Below, piece after piece: positions 36,051-45,439 of a stretch of 64,000 nucleotides of DNA (position 1 is its first letter; each line of letters opens with the position of its first letter). The DNA comes from Ramlibacter sp. Leaf400 (GTDB lineage: Bacteria > Pseudomonadota > Gammaproteobacteria > Burkholderiales > Burkholderiaceae_C). Made by a program: the position numbers and the translations under genes. Below the pieces are notes generated by a model, which saw only the letters and a list, made by a program, of their open reading frames with translations, did no database searches and was not told the origin of the DNA. Location: contig NZ_LMQL01000014.1 of assembly GCF_001424545.1 (NCBI RefSeq), positions 141,343-205,342 on the forward strand, read 5' to 3'.

Positions 36051-36857
36051 TCAATCCGCCTCGCCCAGCGCCTGGTGCGACGGCGTGGCCAGCGGCTCCT
36101 GCGCCGGCGGTGCGGTGCTGCCGGTGCGGGCGCTGAGCACCATCTCGCCGATCCAGTGCACCAGCAGGGCCGTGTAGGCCTGCTGGCATTGCTTGCCGCT
36201 CAGGGCGTGGTCGGCGCCCTTGATCACGCGGTAGGTGAGCGAGCGGGCGCGCGTGAAGGCGGCGGTGTAGTTCTGCAGGGTCTGGTGCGGCACCACCGGA
36301 TCGTGCTCGGACTCCACCACCAGCGCATCGCCCTCGAAGGCCGCGCAGGCGCCCAGCGCGCGGTTCTCCTGCGGCTTGACCACGCTGCGCCGGTAGGCCG
36401 CGAGGTCCTCGCGATTGAGCTGGCGCTTGGGCACGTGCCAGTCCTCGTCGCGGTAGAGCGCCGGCACGCGCAGTGCCAGCCAGCGCACCGGCCGCATCGC
36501 GCTCACCAGTGCCGCGAGGTAGCCGCCATAGCTGCTGCCCACGATCGCGATCGCGCCCGGGTCCACCACCGGATGGCCGACCAGCACGTCGTAGGCGGCC
36601 AGCACGTCCTGCAGGTTCTGCTCGCGGCTCACCGTGCCGTGCTCGGCCTGGTGGCGCACGTGGCCGCGCAGGTCGAAGGTGAGGCACACGCAGCCCAGCG
36701 CGGCGATCTCGTGGGCGCGCTCGATGTACTGGTCCTGGCTGCCGTCCCAGCCATGCACCAGCATGACGCCGGGGACCATGGTGTCGGGCGCGACCAGCGT
36801 GCCGGCCAGGTGCTTGCCGTCGACCGCGATGTCGATCTCGTTAGCTCGGGTGGACAT
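36051..36857 (-). CDS. Alpha/beta hydrolase of dienelactone hydrolase/peptidase type
   Basis: A 268-residue protein. It has VMLVHGWDGSQDQYIERA, LTFDLRGHVRHQ, the nucleophile elbow IVGSSYGGYLAAL, an acid in VVESEHDPVVPHQ and a histidine in IKGADHALSG, so the catalytic triad is complete. It overlaps the DUF3182 gene upstream by 17 bases, implying co-translation. Substrate unknown. Confidence 0.85.
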   Translation of the reverse strand: MSTRANEIDIAVDGKHLAGTLVAPDTMVPGVMLVHGWDGSQDQYIERAHEIAALGCVCLTFDLRGHVRHQAEHGTVSREQNLQDVLAAYDVLVGHPVVDPGAIAIVGSSYGGYLAALVSAMRPVRWLALRVPALYRDEDWHVPKRQLNREDLAAYRRSVVKPQENRALGACAAFEGDALVVESEHDPVVPHQTLQNYTAAFTRARSLTYRVIKGADHALSGKQCQQAYTALLVHWIGEMVLSARTGSTAPPAQEPLATPSHQALGEAD

Positions 36858-37992
36858 CGCTTTCGACCACGGTGTACTTGGTCAGCGGCCCGACGTCGGG
36901 GTCGGGGCCGCGGAAATGGACGATGGCGCCGGCCGGCGGCTCGGGGCTGTCGCCGAAGACCTCGACGCCGATGGCGCGCACGCGCTGGCGCTGCGGCTCG
37001 TCGCGCAGGAGGGCCAGCGCGGCCAGCTCCGGGCCGGTGGCGCCGCCTACGCGCCAGGACTGCTCGAGCACGCCCGAGCGCCAGCCGCCCTGCGCGTCGC
37101 GGCCGAGCGCGACGTCGTAGTTGCGGCGCGAGGCGAAGAAGCCGGCGTAACAGGCGTGGACCGCCTCGTCGTAGCGACGCGCCTGGCCGATCGCGCGATC
37201 GAGTTCCGGCGCCGGGCGCAGGCCCTGCAGTGCATCGAAGCCGCCGCGCACCACGGTCAGGTCGGACCCACCGAAGACCTCGGCGCCGGAGTTGCTGCGC
37301 GTGAGGCGCTGCACGCCCCAGTAGCTCGCGACCAGGTCGTCCACCTGCACCTGTCCCACGCTGAAGGTGCGCACCTCCTCGAGGTGCTCCTCCAGCACCA
37401 GACCGTGCTCGGCGATCTCGTCGGCGTCCAGGCGGTCCAGCGTCTCCTGCAGCGCCGCCCCGTCGCGCGCGACCGACTGGCCGGTGCCGCCCTTGGCCCG
37501 CACCGGCTTGATGCGCACCGGACCCTTGCGCAGCAGGCGCAGGCCGGCGTGGTGGGCGTCCTCGCGGCTGAACGCGGAGTGGCCGTCCAGCACGGCGTCG
37601 CCGAGCCGGCGAGCGAACGCCGGGTTCCAGCCGGGCGGGTGCGCGGCCTCGTCCCCGATCAGCGGATGGCTGATGGCCTTGGTGGCGACGAAGGCCTGCG
37701 GCACGACGCCGCCGAACAGGTCGCCGGGCCCGCGGATGCCCAGCCGCGCGGCCTGTACGCCGGTGAGCGTGTCGCTGGGCACGAAGTACAGCGGGCCCGC
37801 GTAGGGCCGGCCGGGCTGGTACTCGCCGGCGACGTCGCAGCGCTTGAGCCGCGCCAGCGCGCGGGCGAAGCCTTCGAGGGTGATGCGGTCGTGCGTCGAC
37901 CCCGGCGGGACGCCTTCGGGGGTGACGGTCACGACGGTGCCGCGGGTTGCCGCTGGGGCGGGCTGCTCGTCGCTGTTGCTGGCGGGGGCCAC
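36841..37992 (-). CDS. DUF3182-family protein, possibly ATP-grasp-like
   Basis: From a GTG at 37992 preceded by AAGGAG the product has 383 residues. I recognise the DUF3182 family from Burkholderiales. The central region KPVRAKGGTGQSVARDG followed by HGLVLEEHLEEVRTFSVGQV resembles the nucleotide-binding lysine loop and acidic strand of ATP-grasp enzymes, which is my inference. It begins an operon with two alpha/beta hydrolases. Confidence 0.7.
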   Translation of the reverse strand: MAPASNSDEQPAPAATRGTVVTVTPEGVPPGSTHDRITLEGFARALARLKRCDVAGEYQPGRPYAGPLYFVPSDTLTGVQAARLGIRGPGDLFGGVVPQAFVATKAISHPLIGDEAAHPPGWNPAFARRLGDAVLDGHSAFSREDAHHAGLRLLRKGPVRIKPVRAKGGTGQSVARDGAALQETLDRLDADEIAEHGLVLEEHLEEVRTFSVGQVQVDDLVASYWGVQRLTRSNSGAEVFGGSDLTVVRGGFDALQGLRPAPELDRAIGQARRYDEAVHACYAGFFASRRNYDVALGRDAQGGWRSGVLEQSWRVGGATGPELAALALLRDEPQRQRVRAIGVEVFGDSPEPPAGAIVHFRGPDPDVGPLTKYTVVESDVHPS

Positions 37993-38102
37993 GGAACTCC
38001 TTCGCGGTTCGCGGCCCAGCCGGACGGCATGCCGCCCGAACCATTCTGGCGGCCGGCGGCGGGCGGGGTGTCGGACGAAGCCGAAAGATGCGGGGGCGGG
38101 GG

Positions 38103-38921
38103 TTACGGCTGGGCCAGGTCGCGGAACACCGGCGCGCGCCCTTCCAGCCCGGCGCGCACCGCCTCCCGCTGGTTGGCGCTGCCGATCAGCGCCTGCTGCT
38201 CGCGCGATTCGGTCAGCAGCACGGCCTCGGCCCGCACCACGGACGCGGCATTGAGCAGCCGCTTGGCCGCGCGCTGGGCGTCGGGGCTGCTGGCCGCGAC
38301 CTGCCTGGCGGTGGCGCGCGCCTGCGCCAGCGGGTCGTCGCACACCCGCGTGGCCAGGCCCAGCTGCACGGCCTCGGCGCCTTCGACGATGCGGCCGGTG
38401 AAGGTGAGTTCGCGCGCGACGTCGGCGCGCAGCAGTTCGGCCATGAACACGCAGCCGGCCATGTCGGGCACCAGGCCCCAGCGCACCTCCATCACCGACA
38501 TGCGCGTGTCCGCCCGCACGTAGCGAACGTCCGCGCCCAGCGCGATCTGCAGGCCGCCACCGAAGGCCACGCCGTGCACGGCCGCGATCACCGGCACCGG
38601 CAGCTCGCGCCAGCCCCAGGCCACCTGCTGCCAGGCGTTGGCGACGCCGTGGGTGCGCGCCATCAGGTCGTTGAAGCCCCGCTCGCCGCGGGCGATGCCC
38701 TCGAAGCTGCCCTTGTCCAGCCCGGCGCAGAAGGCGCGGCCTTCGCCGTGCAGCACCACGGCGCGCACGGACGCATCGCCCTGCAGGCGCGCGATGGCGT
38801 CCCGGATCGCCTGGAACATCGCCGGGTCCAGCGAGTTCATCTTGTCCGGGCGGGCCAGCACCACTTCGGCGACCCCGTCGGCGCCCACTTCCACGCGCAC
38901 GCGCGCATCCTGCTGCTGCAT
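38103..38921 (-). CDS. Enoyl-CoA hydratase/isomerase (crotonase) family enzyme
   Basis: A 272-residue crotonase. Oxyanion-hole segments are visible (AFCAGLDKGSFEG and HGVAFGGGLQIALGADVRYV). Glutamates equivalent to the two catalytic residues of hydratases appear in SVMEVRWGLVPDMAG and ARELTFTGRIVEG. It lies 22 bases after the feruloyl-CoA synthase gene, so it may hydrate feruloyl-CoA or a chain-shortening intermediate. It could also be a general enoyl-CoA hydratase. Confidence 0.85.
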   Translation of the reverse strand: MQQQDARVRVEVGADGVAEVVLARPDKMNSLDPAMFQAIRDAIARLQGDASVRAVVLHGEGRAFCAGLDKGSFEGIARGERGFNDLMARTHGVANAWQQVAWGWRELPVPVIAAVHGVAFGGGLQIALGADVRYVRADTRMSVMEVRWGLVPDMAGCVFMAELLRADVARELTFTGRIVEGAEAVQLGLATRVCDDPLAQARATARQVAASSPDAQRAAKRLLNAASVVRAEAVLLTESREQQALIGSANQREAVRAGLEGRAPVFRDLAQP

Positions 38922-38943
38922 TCCGTTCTCCTGGTGCGCGGCT

Positions 38944-40740
38944 TCAGTCCGCGACGATCACGCCCTCGCCGCCCGCGTACAGCCGCTCGACCCCTGCGGC
39001 GCGGCGCTGCAGCACCGCCCGCTGGTTGATGTAGCCCTTGTCGGTGATCTCGCCGGCGTCGGCGCTGGGCGGCTCCGCCAGGACCAGCGCCCGCGCGGGG
39101 CACTGCGACGAGCCGCCGCCCTCGTCGCGCAGCTTGCGCAGCGCCGCGGCGATGCGCGAGGCGAGCTCCTGCGGCGGCAGGCCCGCGGCCGCGGGCGAAG
39201 GAAAGACCAGCACGCCGATCTCGCGCCGGTCGTGGCCGGTGACCACCACGTCCTGCGCCAGGGGCGCGAGAGCCGAGACCACCTTCACGCGCAGCGTGCC
39301 CACCGACACCCAGGTGCCGGTGGTGAGCTTGAAGTCCTCGGCCACGCGGCCGTTGAAGACCACGCCTTGCTCGGGATGCGCTTCGTCCGCCAGGAAGCCG
39401 GCGTCGCCGATGCAGTAATAGCCTTCGGCATCGAAGGCCTGGGCCGTGAGGTGCGGTGCGTTCCGGTAGCCGGGGAAGATGCTGACGCCGCGCACGCGAA
39501 GCTCCAGCTTCTCGCCATTGGGGACGAACTTCAGCTCCAGTCCCGGCAGCACGCCGCCGATGACGCCGGCGCGCTCCAGCCGCCAGTGCGCGCTGGTGAT
39601 GGCGGGCGAGGTCTCGGTCGATCCCCACGAGGTGGTGAGCCAGACGCCGTCGCCGCGAACTTTGCGCGCCAGCGCCTGCAGCCGCTCCCAGGTGGCCTGC
39701 GGCAGCGCGGCGCCCGCATAGAAGATCACGCGCAGGCGGGCGAACACCTTGCGGGCCAGCTCCGGGTCGGCCTCCAGCAGCGGCAGCGCCACGTCGAAGC
39801 CGCGTGGCACGTTGAACCAGATGGTGGGCTGCACCTCGGCCAGGTTGGCCAGCGTCTTCTCGATCAGCCCGGGCGCGGGCCGTCCCTCGTCGATGACCAG
39901 CGTGCCGCCGTTGCGCAGCACCATGTGCAGATTGTGGTTGGCGCCGAAGGTGTGGCTCCAGGGCAGCCAGTCGACCAGCACCGGCTTCTCCCGGTCGAGG
40001 AAACGCCAGGCCTGCGCGATCATCTGCTGGTTGGCGCACAGCATGCGGTGCGTGTTGACCACCACCTTGGGCTGGCCGGTGGAGCCGGACGTCAGCAGGT
40101 ACTTGGCGTGCATGTCGGGCGTGATCGCCTCGTAGGCCTGGCGCACACCCGGGCCTTCCTTCTTCTCCGGCAGCGCGCTGAAGAGCAACGCACCCGGCTG
40201 CGTCTCGGCGCCGCGTCCGAACACCACCGGGCACTTCAGGCCGCTGGACGCCACGGCCGCGCCGTACACCGCCGCGTCGGAGGCATAGACCAGCGCCGGG
40301 GCCAGCGCGTCCAGGATGCCGTGGACCTTGCCGTAGTCCTTGGTCAGCCGGCAGTACGCGCTGGAGACCGTGCACACGGGGATGCCCACGTGCATCGCCG
40401 CCAGCGTGAGGAGCAGGTGCTCGAGCGAGTTGTCCGAGAGCACGACCACCGGCGCGCCGGGGGGCAGCTGCAGGTCCAGCAGGGCCTGCGCGATGCGGCC
40501 AACCCGCTCGCGCGTGGTCCGCCAGTCCAGGCGCTCCCAGGTGCCGTCGGGCCGGCGCTCGGCGAAGGCCGGTGCGTCGGGTGTCCGCGCGGCCCAGTGC
40601 TCCAGCCATTCGCCGATGCAACGTGCGTAGGGCCCGAGCGCCTCGGGTGAGCGCAGCACGAAGCCGCCGTCTTCCAGCGGCACGCGAACCGCGCGCGGCG
40701 GCGCCATGAGTGACGGGTCGTCGAGCCAGTCCAGCGGCAT
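38944..40740 (-). CDS. fcs: Feruloyl-CoA synthase-like acyl-CoA ligase
   Basis: From ATG 40740 the enzyme has 598 residues. Adenylate-forming motifs are KYLLTSGSTGQPKVVVNTH (P loop), TSWGSTETSPAIT and GYYCIGDAGFL. The overall pattern (N-terminal RAVRVPLEDGGFVLRSPEALGPY, central DWLPWSHTFGANHNLHMVLRNGGTL) matches feruloyl-CoA synthases that activate ferulate and related hydroxycinnamates. Only a crotonase follows; no vanillin dehydrogenase is in the window. An earlier ATG at 40773 is possible but less likely. Confidence 0.85.
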   Translation of the reverse strand: MPLDWLDDPSLMAPPRAVRVPLEDGGFVLRSPEALGPYARCIGEWLEHWAARTPDAPAFAERRPDGTWERLDWRTTRERVGRIAQALLDLQLPPGAPVVVLSDNSLEHLLLTLAAMHVGIPVCTVSSAYCRLTKDYGKVHGILDALAPALVYASDAAVYGAAVASSGLKCPVVFGRGAETQPGALLFSALPEKKEGPGVRQAYEAITPDMHAKYLLTSGSTGQPKVVVNTHRMLCANQQMIAQAWRFLDREKPVLVDWLPWSHTFGANHNLHMVLRNGGTLVIDEGRPAPGLIEKTLANLAEVQPTIWFNVPRGFDVALPLLEADPELARKVFARLRVIFYAGAALPQATWERLQALARKVRGDGVWLTTSWGSTETSPAITSAHWRLERAGVIGGVLPGLELKFVPNGEKLELRVRGVSIFPGYRNAPHLTAQAFDAEGYYCIGDAGFLADEAHPEQGVVFNGRVAEDFKLTTGTWVSVGTLRVKVVSALAPLAQDVVVTGHDRREIGVLVFPSPAAAGLPPQELASRIAAALRKLRDEGGGSSQCPARALVLAEPPSADAGEITDKGYINQRAVLQRRAAGVERLYAGGEGVIVAD

Positions 40741-40810
40741 GTGGTCCTTCTTCCGGATACAGCGAGCAGGCACTGTACCGGCGGCACCTGCCGCGGCGGG
40801 CTAGGGAAAC

Positions 40811-41257
40811 TCAGGCTTCGACGCGAAGGCCCGGTTCGGCGCGCAGCTCGGGTTCGCCGCGTAGGTGCGGCGCGCCGCGCTCGCGCGCAGGACGCGCTGG
40901 CGGCATCGACGCATCGAGCGGCTCGGCGCTCACCGAGAGCGGCTCCAGCGTCTCGGCGTCCAGCTCGAGGCGGATCACCTTGACCACCGGGCCCGCGGGC
41001 AGCTCGCGCGGGATGCGGCTGCGGTCGACGTACACGTTGCCCAGGCCCGCGCCATCCTTGCCGCGGAACACGGGCAGCCACTCAACGATGGAGCGGGGCT
41101 TGAGGCGGAACTTCAGGCCCGGCGCGGCACGCACCAGGGTCGCGACGGCCACGTGCGGATCCATGTCGGTCCAGCCATCGTCATTGGGTGTGACCTGGAC
41201 CACCTGGCCGTCCAGCACCGCGCGGATCAGCTCGGCATTGGGGATGTCTGTGTTCAA
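40811..41257 (-). CDS. Hypothetical protein, 148 residues
   Basis: MNTDIPNAELIRAVLDGQVV begins a protein with no signal or membrane segment. The middle mentions PHVAVATLVRAAPGLKFRLKPR and the C-terminus is rich in Arg/Glu/Pro (ARPARERGAPHLRGEPELRA) and probably disordered. I do not recognise the family. It is upstream of fcs in the same direction. Confidence 0.6.
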   Translation of the reverse strand: MNTDIPNAELIRAVLDGQVVQVTPNDDGWTDMDPHVAVATLVRAAPGLKFRLKPRSIVEWLPVFRGKDGAGLGNVYVDRSRIPRELPAGPVVKVIRLELDAETLEPLSVSAEPLDASMPPARPARERGAPHLRGEPELRAEPGLRVEA

Positions 41258-41345
41258 GATTCACTCTCACGATCGGGAAACAGTGCATTGTGGGCAATCT
41301 GCGCAAAGGGGGCCCGCTGAGCTTGCGCGCCACTATCCTGCGCAG

Positions 41346-41558
41346 GTGGAAATCCGGGTGGAACTCGATCCCGCCGGCCAGGCCGATCCGGCCGTGGTGT
41401 GGTTCGGCAACCGCCGGCTGGCGGTGCACGCCGTGCTCGACCGCTGGTGGGGGCCGGGCATGCGCTGGTGGAAGGTGGCGACCGACGACGGCGCCTACAT
41501 CCTGCGGCGGTCGGAAGACGACCGCCAGTGGGAACTTGCGGCCGTGCCGCGCGGCTGA
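41346..41558 (+). CDS. Small conserved-looking protein, 70 residues
   Basis: From GTG 41346 the product reads (V/M)EIRVELDPAGQADPAVVW and FGNRRLAVHAVLDRWWG, then WWKVATDDGAYILRRSEDD. The tryptophan-rich pattern resembles DUF6504-type small proteins, an assignment made from memory and uncertain. It is divergent from the 148-residue hypothetical gene with an 88-base gap. Confidence 0.55.
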   Translation: MEIRVELDPAGQADPAVVWFGNRRLAVHAVLDRWWGPGMRWWKVATDDGAYILRRSEDDRQWELAAVPRG

Positions 41559-41650
41559 GCCCGGGCGACGCGGCAACCACGTCCATCGACTCATCCACCC
41601 CGGAACGGCCGAGCTGGGCCATGATGCGGGCATGAGACGGAGGACTTCGG

Positions 41651-42202
41651 ATGAGCATGCCCAAGGTTGAGCTGCGCTGCCCGTTCTGCCACGCGGTGCT
41701 GGCCCCGCACGTGACCGCCTGCCACAGGTGCCACGCGCAGCGGCAGACGCGCGCGGCCATGATGACGCCCCGCCAGTTCCGCCTCTTCGTCGCATGCTGG
41801 CTGGCGCTGGCCCTGCCGCTGCTGGCGGCGGCCTGCTACGTGGGCTTCGCGCCCTGGGCCCCCAGCGGCCAGCCGCCCGCCTATGCGCTGGCGCTCATCG
41901 GCGCCAAGCCCTCGGCGGACGAGCTGGTGCGCTGCCGGGTGGAGGTGGTGCAGCCGGACGGCCGCAGCAGCGTCAAGCTGGTGGAGGGTGCGTGCCGCGA
42001 TGCGTCTGCGGCCACGCCGGCAGTCGCTTCGACGGATGCCGGTGCCGCGACCTCGATGACGCAGCGCCGCATGGCCACGGCCCTGCACAGCGCGCTGTCG
42101 CTGGGGGTGGGTCTGCTGGCCGGCTTCGGCCTGCTGCCGCTGCTGCGGCGCGCCTTCCTGCGCAAGGCCGCGCCCCGGTGGGTGCGGCGCGCCGCGGCCT
42201 GA
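41651..42202 (+). CDS. Membrane protein with N-terminal zinc ribbon
   Basis: A 183-residue protein. Residues ~8-33 hold CPFCHAVLAPH and CHRCHAQRQ, a four-cysteine zinc ribbon. A transmembrane helix follows (LFVACWLALALPLLAAACYV), then a ~65-residue extracytoplasmic stretch, then a second helix (LHSALSLGVGLLAGFGLLPLL) and a basic tail. Function unknown. Confidence 0.7.
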   Translation: MSMPKVELRCPFCHAVLAPHVTACHRCHAQRQTRAAMMTPRQFRLFVACWLALALPLLAAACYVGFAPWAPSGQPPAYALALIGAKPSADELVRCRVEVVQPDGRSSVKLVEGACRDASAATPAVASTDAGAATSMTQRRMATALHSALSLGVGLLAGFGLLPLLRRAFLRKAAPRWVRRAAA

Positions 42203-42226
42203 GGTCGGGGAGCGCGGTCCCGGGGA

Positions 42227-42490
42227 TCAGCGGCCGTGGCGATGGCCGTGGCGGTGGCCGCCGCCACCGAAGCGCCCGAAGATGCTGATCGACGGATAGA
42301 TCGCCGGCCCGTAGTACACGGGCGGCGGCGCCACGTAGACGGGCGCCGGCGCCACCACCTGCGGGCTGGCATACACCACCGGCGCACTGGGATAGGAGGA
42401 ATAGGTCGGGTAGGCGGGATAGACCGCGCACCCGCCCAGCAGCGCTGCCCCGGCAAGCGCCGCGACCCCTGCAATGCGTCTGGTGTTCAT
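42227..42490 (-). CDS. Small Tyr/Pro-rich lipoprotein
   Basis: From ATG 42490, 87 residues. The signal MNTRRIAGVAALAGAALLGG ends at a lipobox cysteine (LLGGC). The mature part is Tyr/Pro/Val-rich (YPAYPTYSSYPSAPVVY) with a His/Gly-rich end (GGGGHRHGHRHGR) that could bind metal. Such short envelope lipoproteins are common in Burkholderiales. Function unknown. Confidence 0.7.
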   Translation of the reverse strand: MNTRRIAGVAALAGAALLGGCAVYPAYPTYSSYPSAPVVYASPQVVAPAPVYVAPPPVYYGPAIYPSISIFGRFGGGGHRHGHRHGR

Positions 42491-42579
42491 GCCGCCATCC
42501 TCTTCCTTGGGCGCCAGCACATGATGGCGGGCGAGCAAACAGTGCGACCGGATGTAACCCCGAGGCGCACCGGGCGACC

Positions 42580-43977
42580 TCAAATGTGCAGCGCGTGCCC
42601 CAGCGCCCGCAGCGCCGTCTCCTGCACCGCCTCGCCCAGCGTCGGGTGCGCGTGGATGATGCCGGCCACGTCTTCCAGCCGCGCGCCCATCTCGATCGCG
42701 TAGCAGAACGCCGCCGACAGCTCGGACACGCCCTGCCCCACCGCCTGCCAGCCGAGAACCTGGTGCGTGTCGCGCCGGGCCACGACGCGCACGAAGCCCT
42801 CGCTGCCCTCCACGCTCAGCGCCCGGCCGTTGGCAGCGAAGGGGAACGCGGCCACCTGCACCTCCAGGCCGCGCGCTTCGGCCTCGTCGGGCGAGAGCCC
42901 GGCGACCACCAGTTCGGGATCGGTGAAGCACACGGCCGGGATGGCCATGGGCGCGAAGCGGCGCCGGTGGCCGGCGATGATCTCCGCCACCATCTCGCCC
43001 TGCGCCATCGCCCGGTGCGCCAGCATCGGCTCGCCGGCCACGTCGCCGATCGCCCAGACGTTGCGCATCGAGGTGCGGCACTGGTCGTCGACCTTCACCG
43101 CGCGCCCGGCCATGTCCAGCTGCAGCGACTCGAGGCCGAAGCCCGCGGTGCGCGGCAGGCGCCCCACGGCCACCAGCACCTTGTCGGCCGGCAGCACGAA
43201 TTCGTCGGCCTGGTTGCTGCGCACGCGCAGGCCGTTGCCGGCTTCCGCCAGGCCCTCGGCCTTGCAGTTCAGGTGCAGCGTGATGCCCTGCCGACGCAGA
43301 GATGCCATGACCGGCTGCGTGAGCTCCTCGTCCCAGCCGGGCAGGATGCGGCCGGCCGCCTCCACCACCGCGACGTCGGCGCCCAGCTTGCGCCACGCCA
43401 TGCCCATCTCCAGCCCGATGTAGCCGGCACCGACCACCACCAGGTGGCGAGGGATCTCGGTGAGGGCCAGCGCCTCGGTCGAGGTCATCACCGGCCCGCC
43501 GGTCGGCAGGCTGGGCAGTTCGACTGCCACCGAGCCGGTGGCCAGCAGGAGGTGCTCGCAGGCGATGCGCACCGGCTCGCCCTCGTGCGTGGCCACGTCC
43601 ACCGTCTTGCCGTCCACCACCGTGGCCCAGCCCTTGACGACCTGCACGCCGGCCTTGCGCAGCAGCGCGCCGACGCCGCCGGTGAGCTTGCCGACGATGC
43701 CGTCCTTCCAGCGCTGCGCCTGCGCCAGGTCCAGCGACGGCTCCTGCACGCGGATGCCCAGCGGGTTGGCCGCGGTGAACCGGTGGGCGCGTTCGAACTC
43801 GCCCGCCAGGTGGATCAGCGCCTTGGACGGGATGCAGCCCACGTTCAGGCAGGTGCCGCCCAGGCGGTCGCCCTCGACCAGCACGGTGGGGATGCCCAGC
43901 TGTCCCGCGCGGATGGCCGCGACGTAGCCGCCGGGCCCGCCGCCGATCACCAGCAGCGTCTTGTTCAGGGTCTTCAT
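42580..43977 (-). CDS. lpdA: Dihydrolipoyl dehydrogenase (E3) of the branched-chain complex
   Basis: A 465-residue flavoprotein. FAD motif [20 protein letters not shown], redox disulfide [13 protein letters not shown] (C43, C48), NAD motif [17 protein letters not shown], and FAD segment [17 protein letters not shown]. The C-terminal [13 protein letters not shown] carries the active-site His-Glu pair. It reoxidises dihydrolipoamide of the neighbouring E2. It is the last gene of the bkd operon, 7 bases after E2. Confidence 0.93.
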   Translation of the reverse strand: MKTLNKTLLVIGGGPGGYVAAIRAGQLGIPTVLVEGDRLGGTCLNVGCIPSKALIHLAGEFERAHRFTAANPLGIRVQEPSLDLAQAQRWKDGIVGKLTGGVGALLRKAGVQVVKGWATVVDGKTVDVATHEGEPVRIACEHLLLATGSVAVELPSLPTGGPVMTSTEALALTEIPRHLVVVGAGYIGLEMGMAWRKLGADVAVVEAAGRILPGWDEELTQPVMASLRRQGITLHLNCKAEGLAEAGNGLRVRSNQADEFVLPADKVLVAVGRLPRTAGFGLESLQLDMAGRAVKVDDQCRTSMRNVWAIGDVAGEPMLAHRAMAQGEMVAEIIAGHRRRFAPMAIPAVCFTDPELVVAGLSPDEAEARGLEVQVAAFPFAANGRALSVEGSEGFVRVVARRDTHQVLGWQAVGQGVSELSAAFCYAIEMGARLEDVAGIIHAHPTLGEAVQETALRALGHALHI

Positions 43978-43984
43978 CGGTGGG

Positions 43985-45436
43985 TCACTCCACGAACAGC
44001 AGCGCCGGCGCTTCCAGCAGCGCGCGGATGGCCTGGATGAACTTCGCGGCGTCCATGCCGTCGACCACGCGGTGGTCGAACGAGGACGACAGGTTCATCA
44101 GCTGGCGCTTGACGATGGCATCGCCCTGGAACACCGGGCGCGCCACCATGCGGTTGACGCCGATGATGGCCACCTCCGGATGGTTGATCACCGGCGTGGT
44201 GACGATGCCGCCCAGCGGGCCCAGGCTGCTGATGGTGATGGTGGAGCCCTGCAGCTCGTCGCGCGCGGCCTTGCCGGTGCGCGCGGCCTCGGCCAGCCGC
44301 GCGATCTCCTTCGCGAAGGTCCACAGGTCCATCGCCTCGGCATGGCGCAGCACCGGCACCATCAGGCCGGAGTCGGTCTGCGTGGCGATGCCCAGGTGCA
44401 CCGGCTCGTGGCGCGTGACGATGCCCGCGTCGTCGTCGAAGCGGGCGTTCATCTGCGGGAACTCCTCCAGCGCCAGCACCACCGCGCGGGCGATGAAGGG
44501 CAGCACCGTGAGCTTGCCGCGCGCGGCGCCGTGCCGCTCGTTGATGCGCGTGCGCAGGGTCTCCAGTTCGGTGACGTCGATCTCCTCGACGTAGCTGAAA
44601 TGCGGGATGCGGCGCTTGGCCTCCTGCATCTTCTGCGCGATCTTGCGGCGCAGGCCGATCATGGGGATCTGCTGCTCGCCGTGCTTCTGGCGCAGGCGCG
44701 TTCCCCCCGTCGCCTGCGGCTGGCCGCGCGAGGCCAGGTAGACGTCCAGGTCCGAATGCTCGATGCGGCCGGCCGGGCCGCTGCCATGGACGAACTGCAG
44801 CTCGATGCCCAGTTCCCAGGCGCGGCGGCGCACGGCGGGGGAAGCGATGGGGCGCTCGCCGGGGGCTCGCATCGGCGCCGGCGTCCCCACCGGCGGCCTT
44901 GCCCCCGTCTTCGCTCCCTCCCCTCCTGGGGGAGGGCTGGGGTGAAGGCGCCCCGGCGTCGAGCCAGCCGCCGCACCCGGTCCACCGCCCTGCGCCCCCA
45001 CCCCTGCCCTCCCCCGGAGGGGGACGGAGTCGGAGGAGCCTGCTCCCCGCGCGGGGAGGGGTTCAGAGGGCGACGCGTTCTCGCGCGTGATGTCGTCCTT
45101 GAGGTCGGGCGGCACGCCGGCCGTGCTGCTGGCCTGGCCTTGAACCGCCGCCGCGGCCTTCGCAGGCGCCGCGCCCGGCTTCACGTTGCCTTCGCCGGCC
45201 ACTTCGATGCGAACCAGCTCCGAGCCGACGGCCATCAGCTGACCCGGCTGCCCGCCCAGCTCCAGCACCTTCCCCGCCACGGGCGACGGGATCTCCACCG
45301 TCGCCTTGTCGGTCATCACGTCGGCGACGATCTGGTCTTCCTTGACCTCGTCGCCGGCCTGGATGCGCCACTCGACGAGTTCCACTTCCGCGATGCCTTC
45401 GCCGATGTCGGGCATCTTGATGGCGTAGATCCCCAT
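43985..45436 (-). CDS. bkdB: Dihydrolipoyl transacylase (E2) of branched-chain 2-oxoacid dehydrogenase
   Basis: A 483-residue acyltransferase. The lipoyl domain (~1-80) has the modified lysine at K44 ([13 protein letters not shown]). A peripheral subunit-binding domain is near 200-240 ([20 protein letters not shown]). The catalytic domain ends with [17 protein letters not shown], catalytic histidine near H455. The linker (residues ~126-175) is unusual: it is encoded by palindromic repeat DNA (44912-45062), translating as RGRAGVGAQ and [15 protein letters not shown] peptide rather than the usual Ala/Pro linker. It keeps frame. Confidence 0.92.
   Translation of the reverse strand: MGIYAIKMPDIGEGIAEVELVEWRIQAGDEVKEDQIVADVMTDKATVEIPSPVAGKVLELGGQPGQLMAVGSELVRIEVAGEGNVKPGAAPAKAAAAVQGQASSTAGVPPDLKDDITRENASPSEPLPARGAGSSDSVPLRGRAGVGAQGGGPGAAAGSTPGRLHPSPPPGGEGAKTGARPPVGTPAPMRAPGERPIASPAVRRRAWELGIELQFVHGSGPAGRIEHSDLDVYLASRGQPQATGGTRLRQKHGEQQIPMIGLRRKIAQKMQEAKRRIPHFSYVEEIDVTELETLRTRINERHGAARGKLTVLPFIARAVVLALEEFPQMNARFDDDAGIVTRHEPVHLGIATQTDSGLMVPVLRHAEAMDLWTFAKEIARLAEAARTGKAARDELQGSTITISSLGPLGGIVTTPVINHPEVAIIGVNRMVARPVFQGDAIVKRQLMNLSSSFDHRVVDGMDAAKFIQAIRALLEAPALLFVE
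44912..45062. repeat. Palindromic repeat DNA inside the E2 coding region
   Basis: CTCCCCTCCTGGGGGAGGG (unit at 44912-44947) and GCCCTCCCCCGGAGGGGGAC (unit at 44994-45026) are inverted copies of one another; a third hairpin (CTCCCCGCGCGGGGAG) lies at 45043-45058. Such units are normally intergenic in Proteobacteria. Here they fall wholly in the interdomain linker of bkdB and preserve its reading frame. Confidence 0.7.
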
Positions 45437-45439
45437 GGC

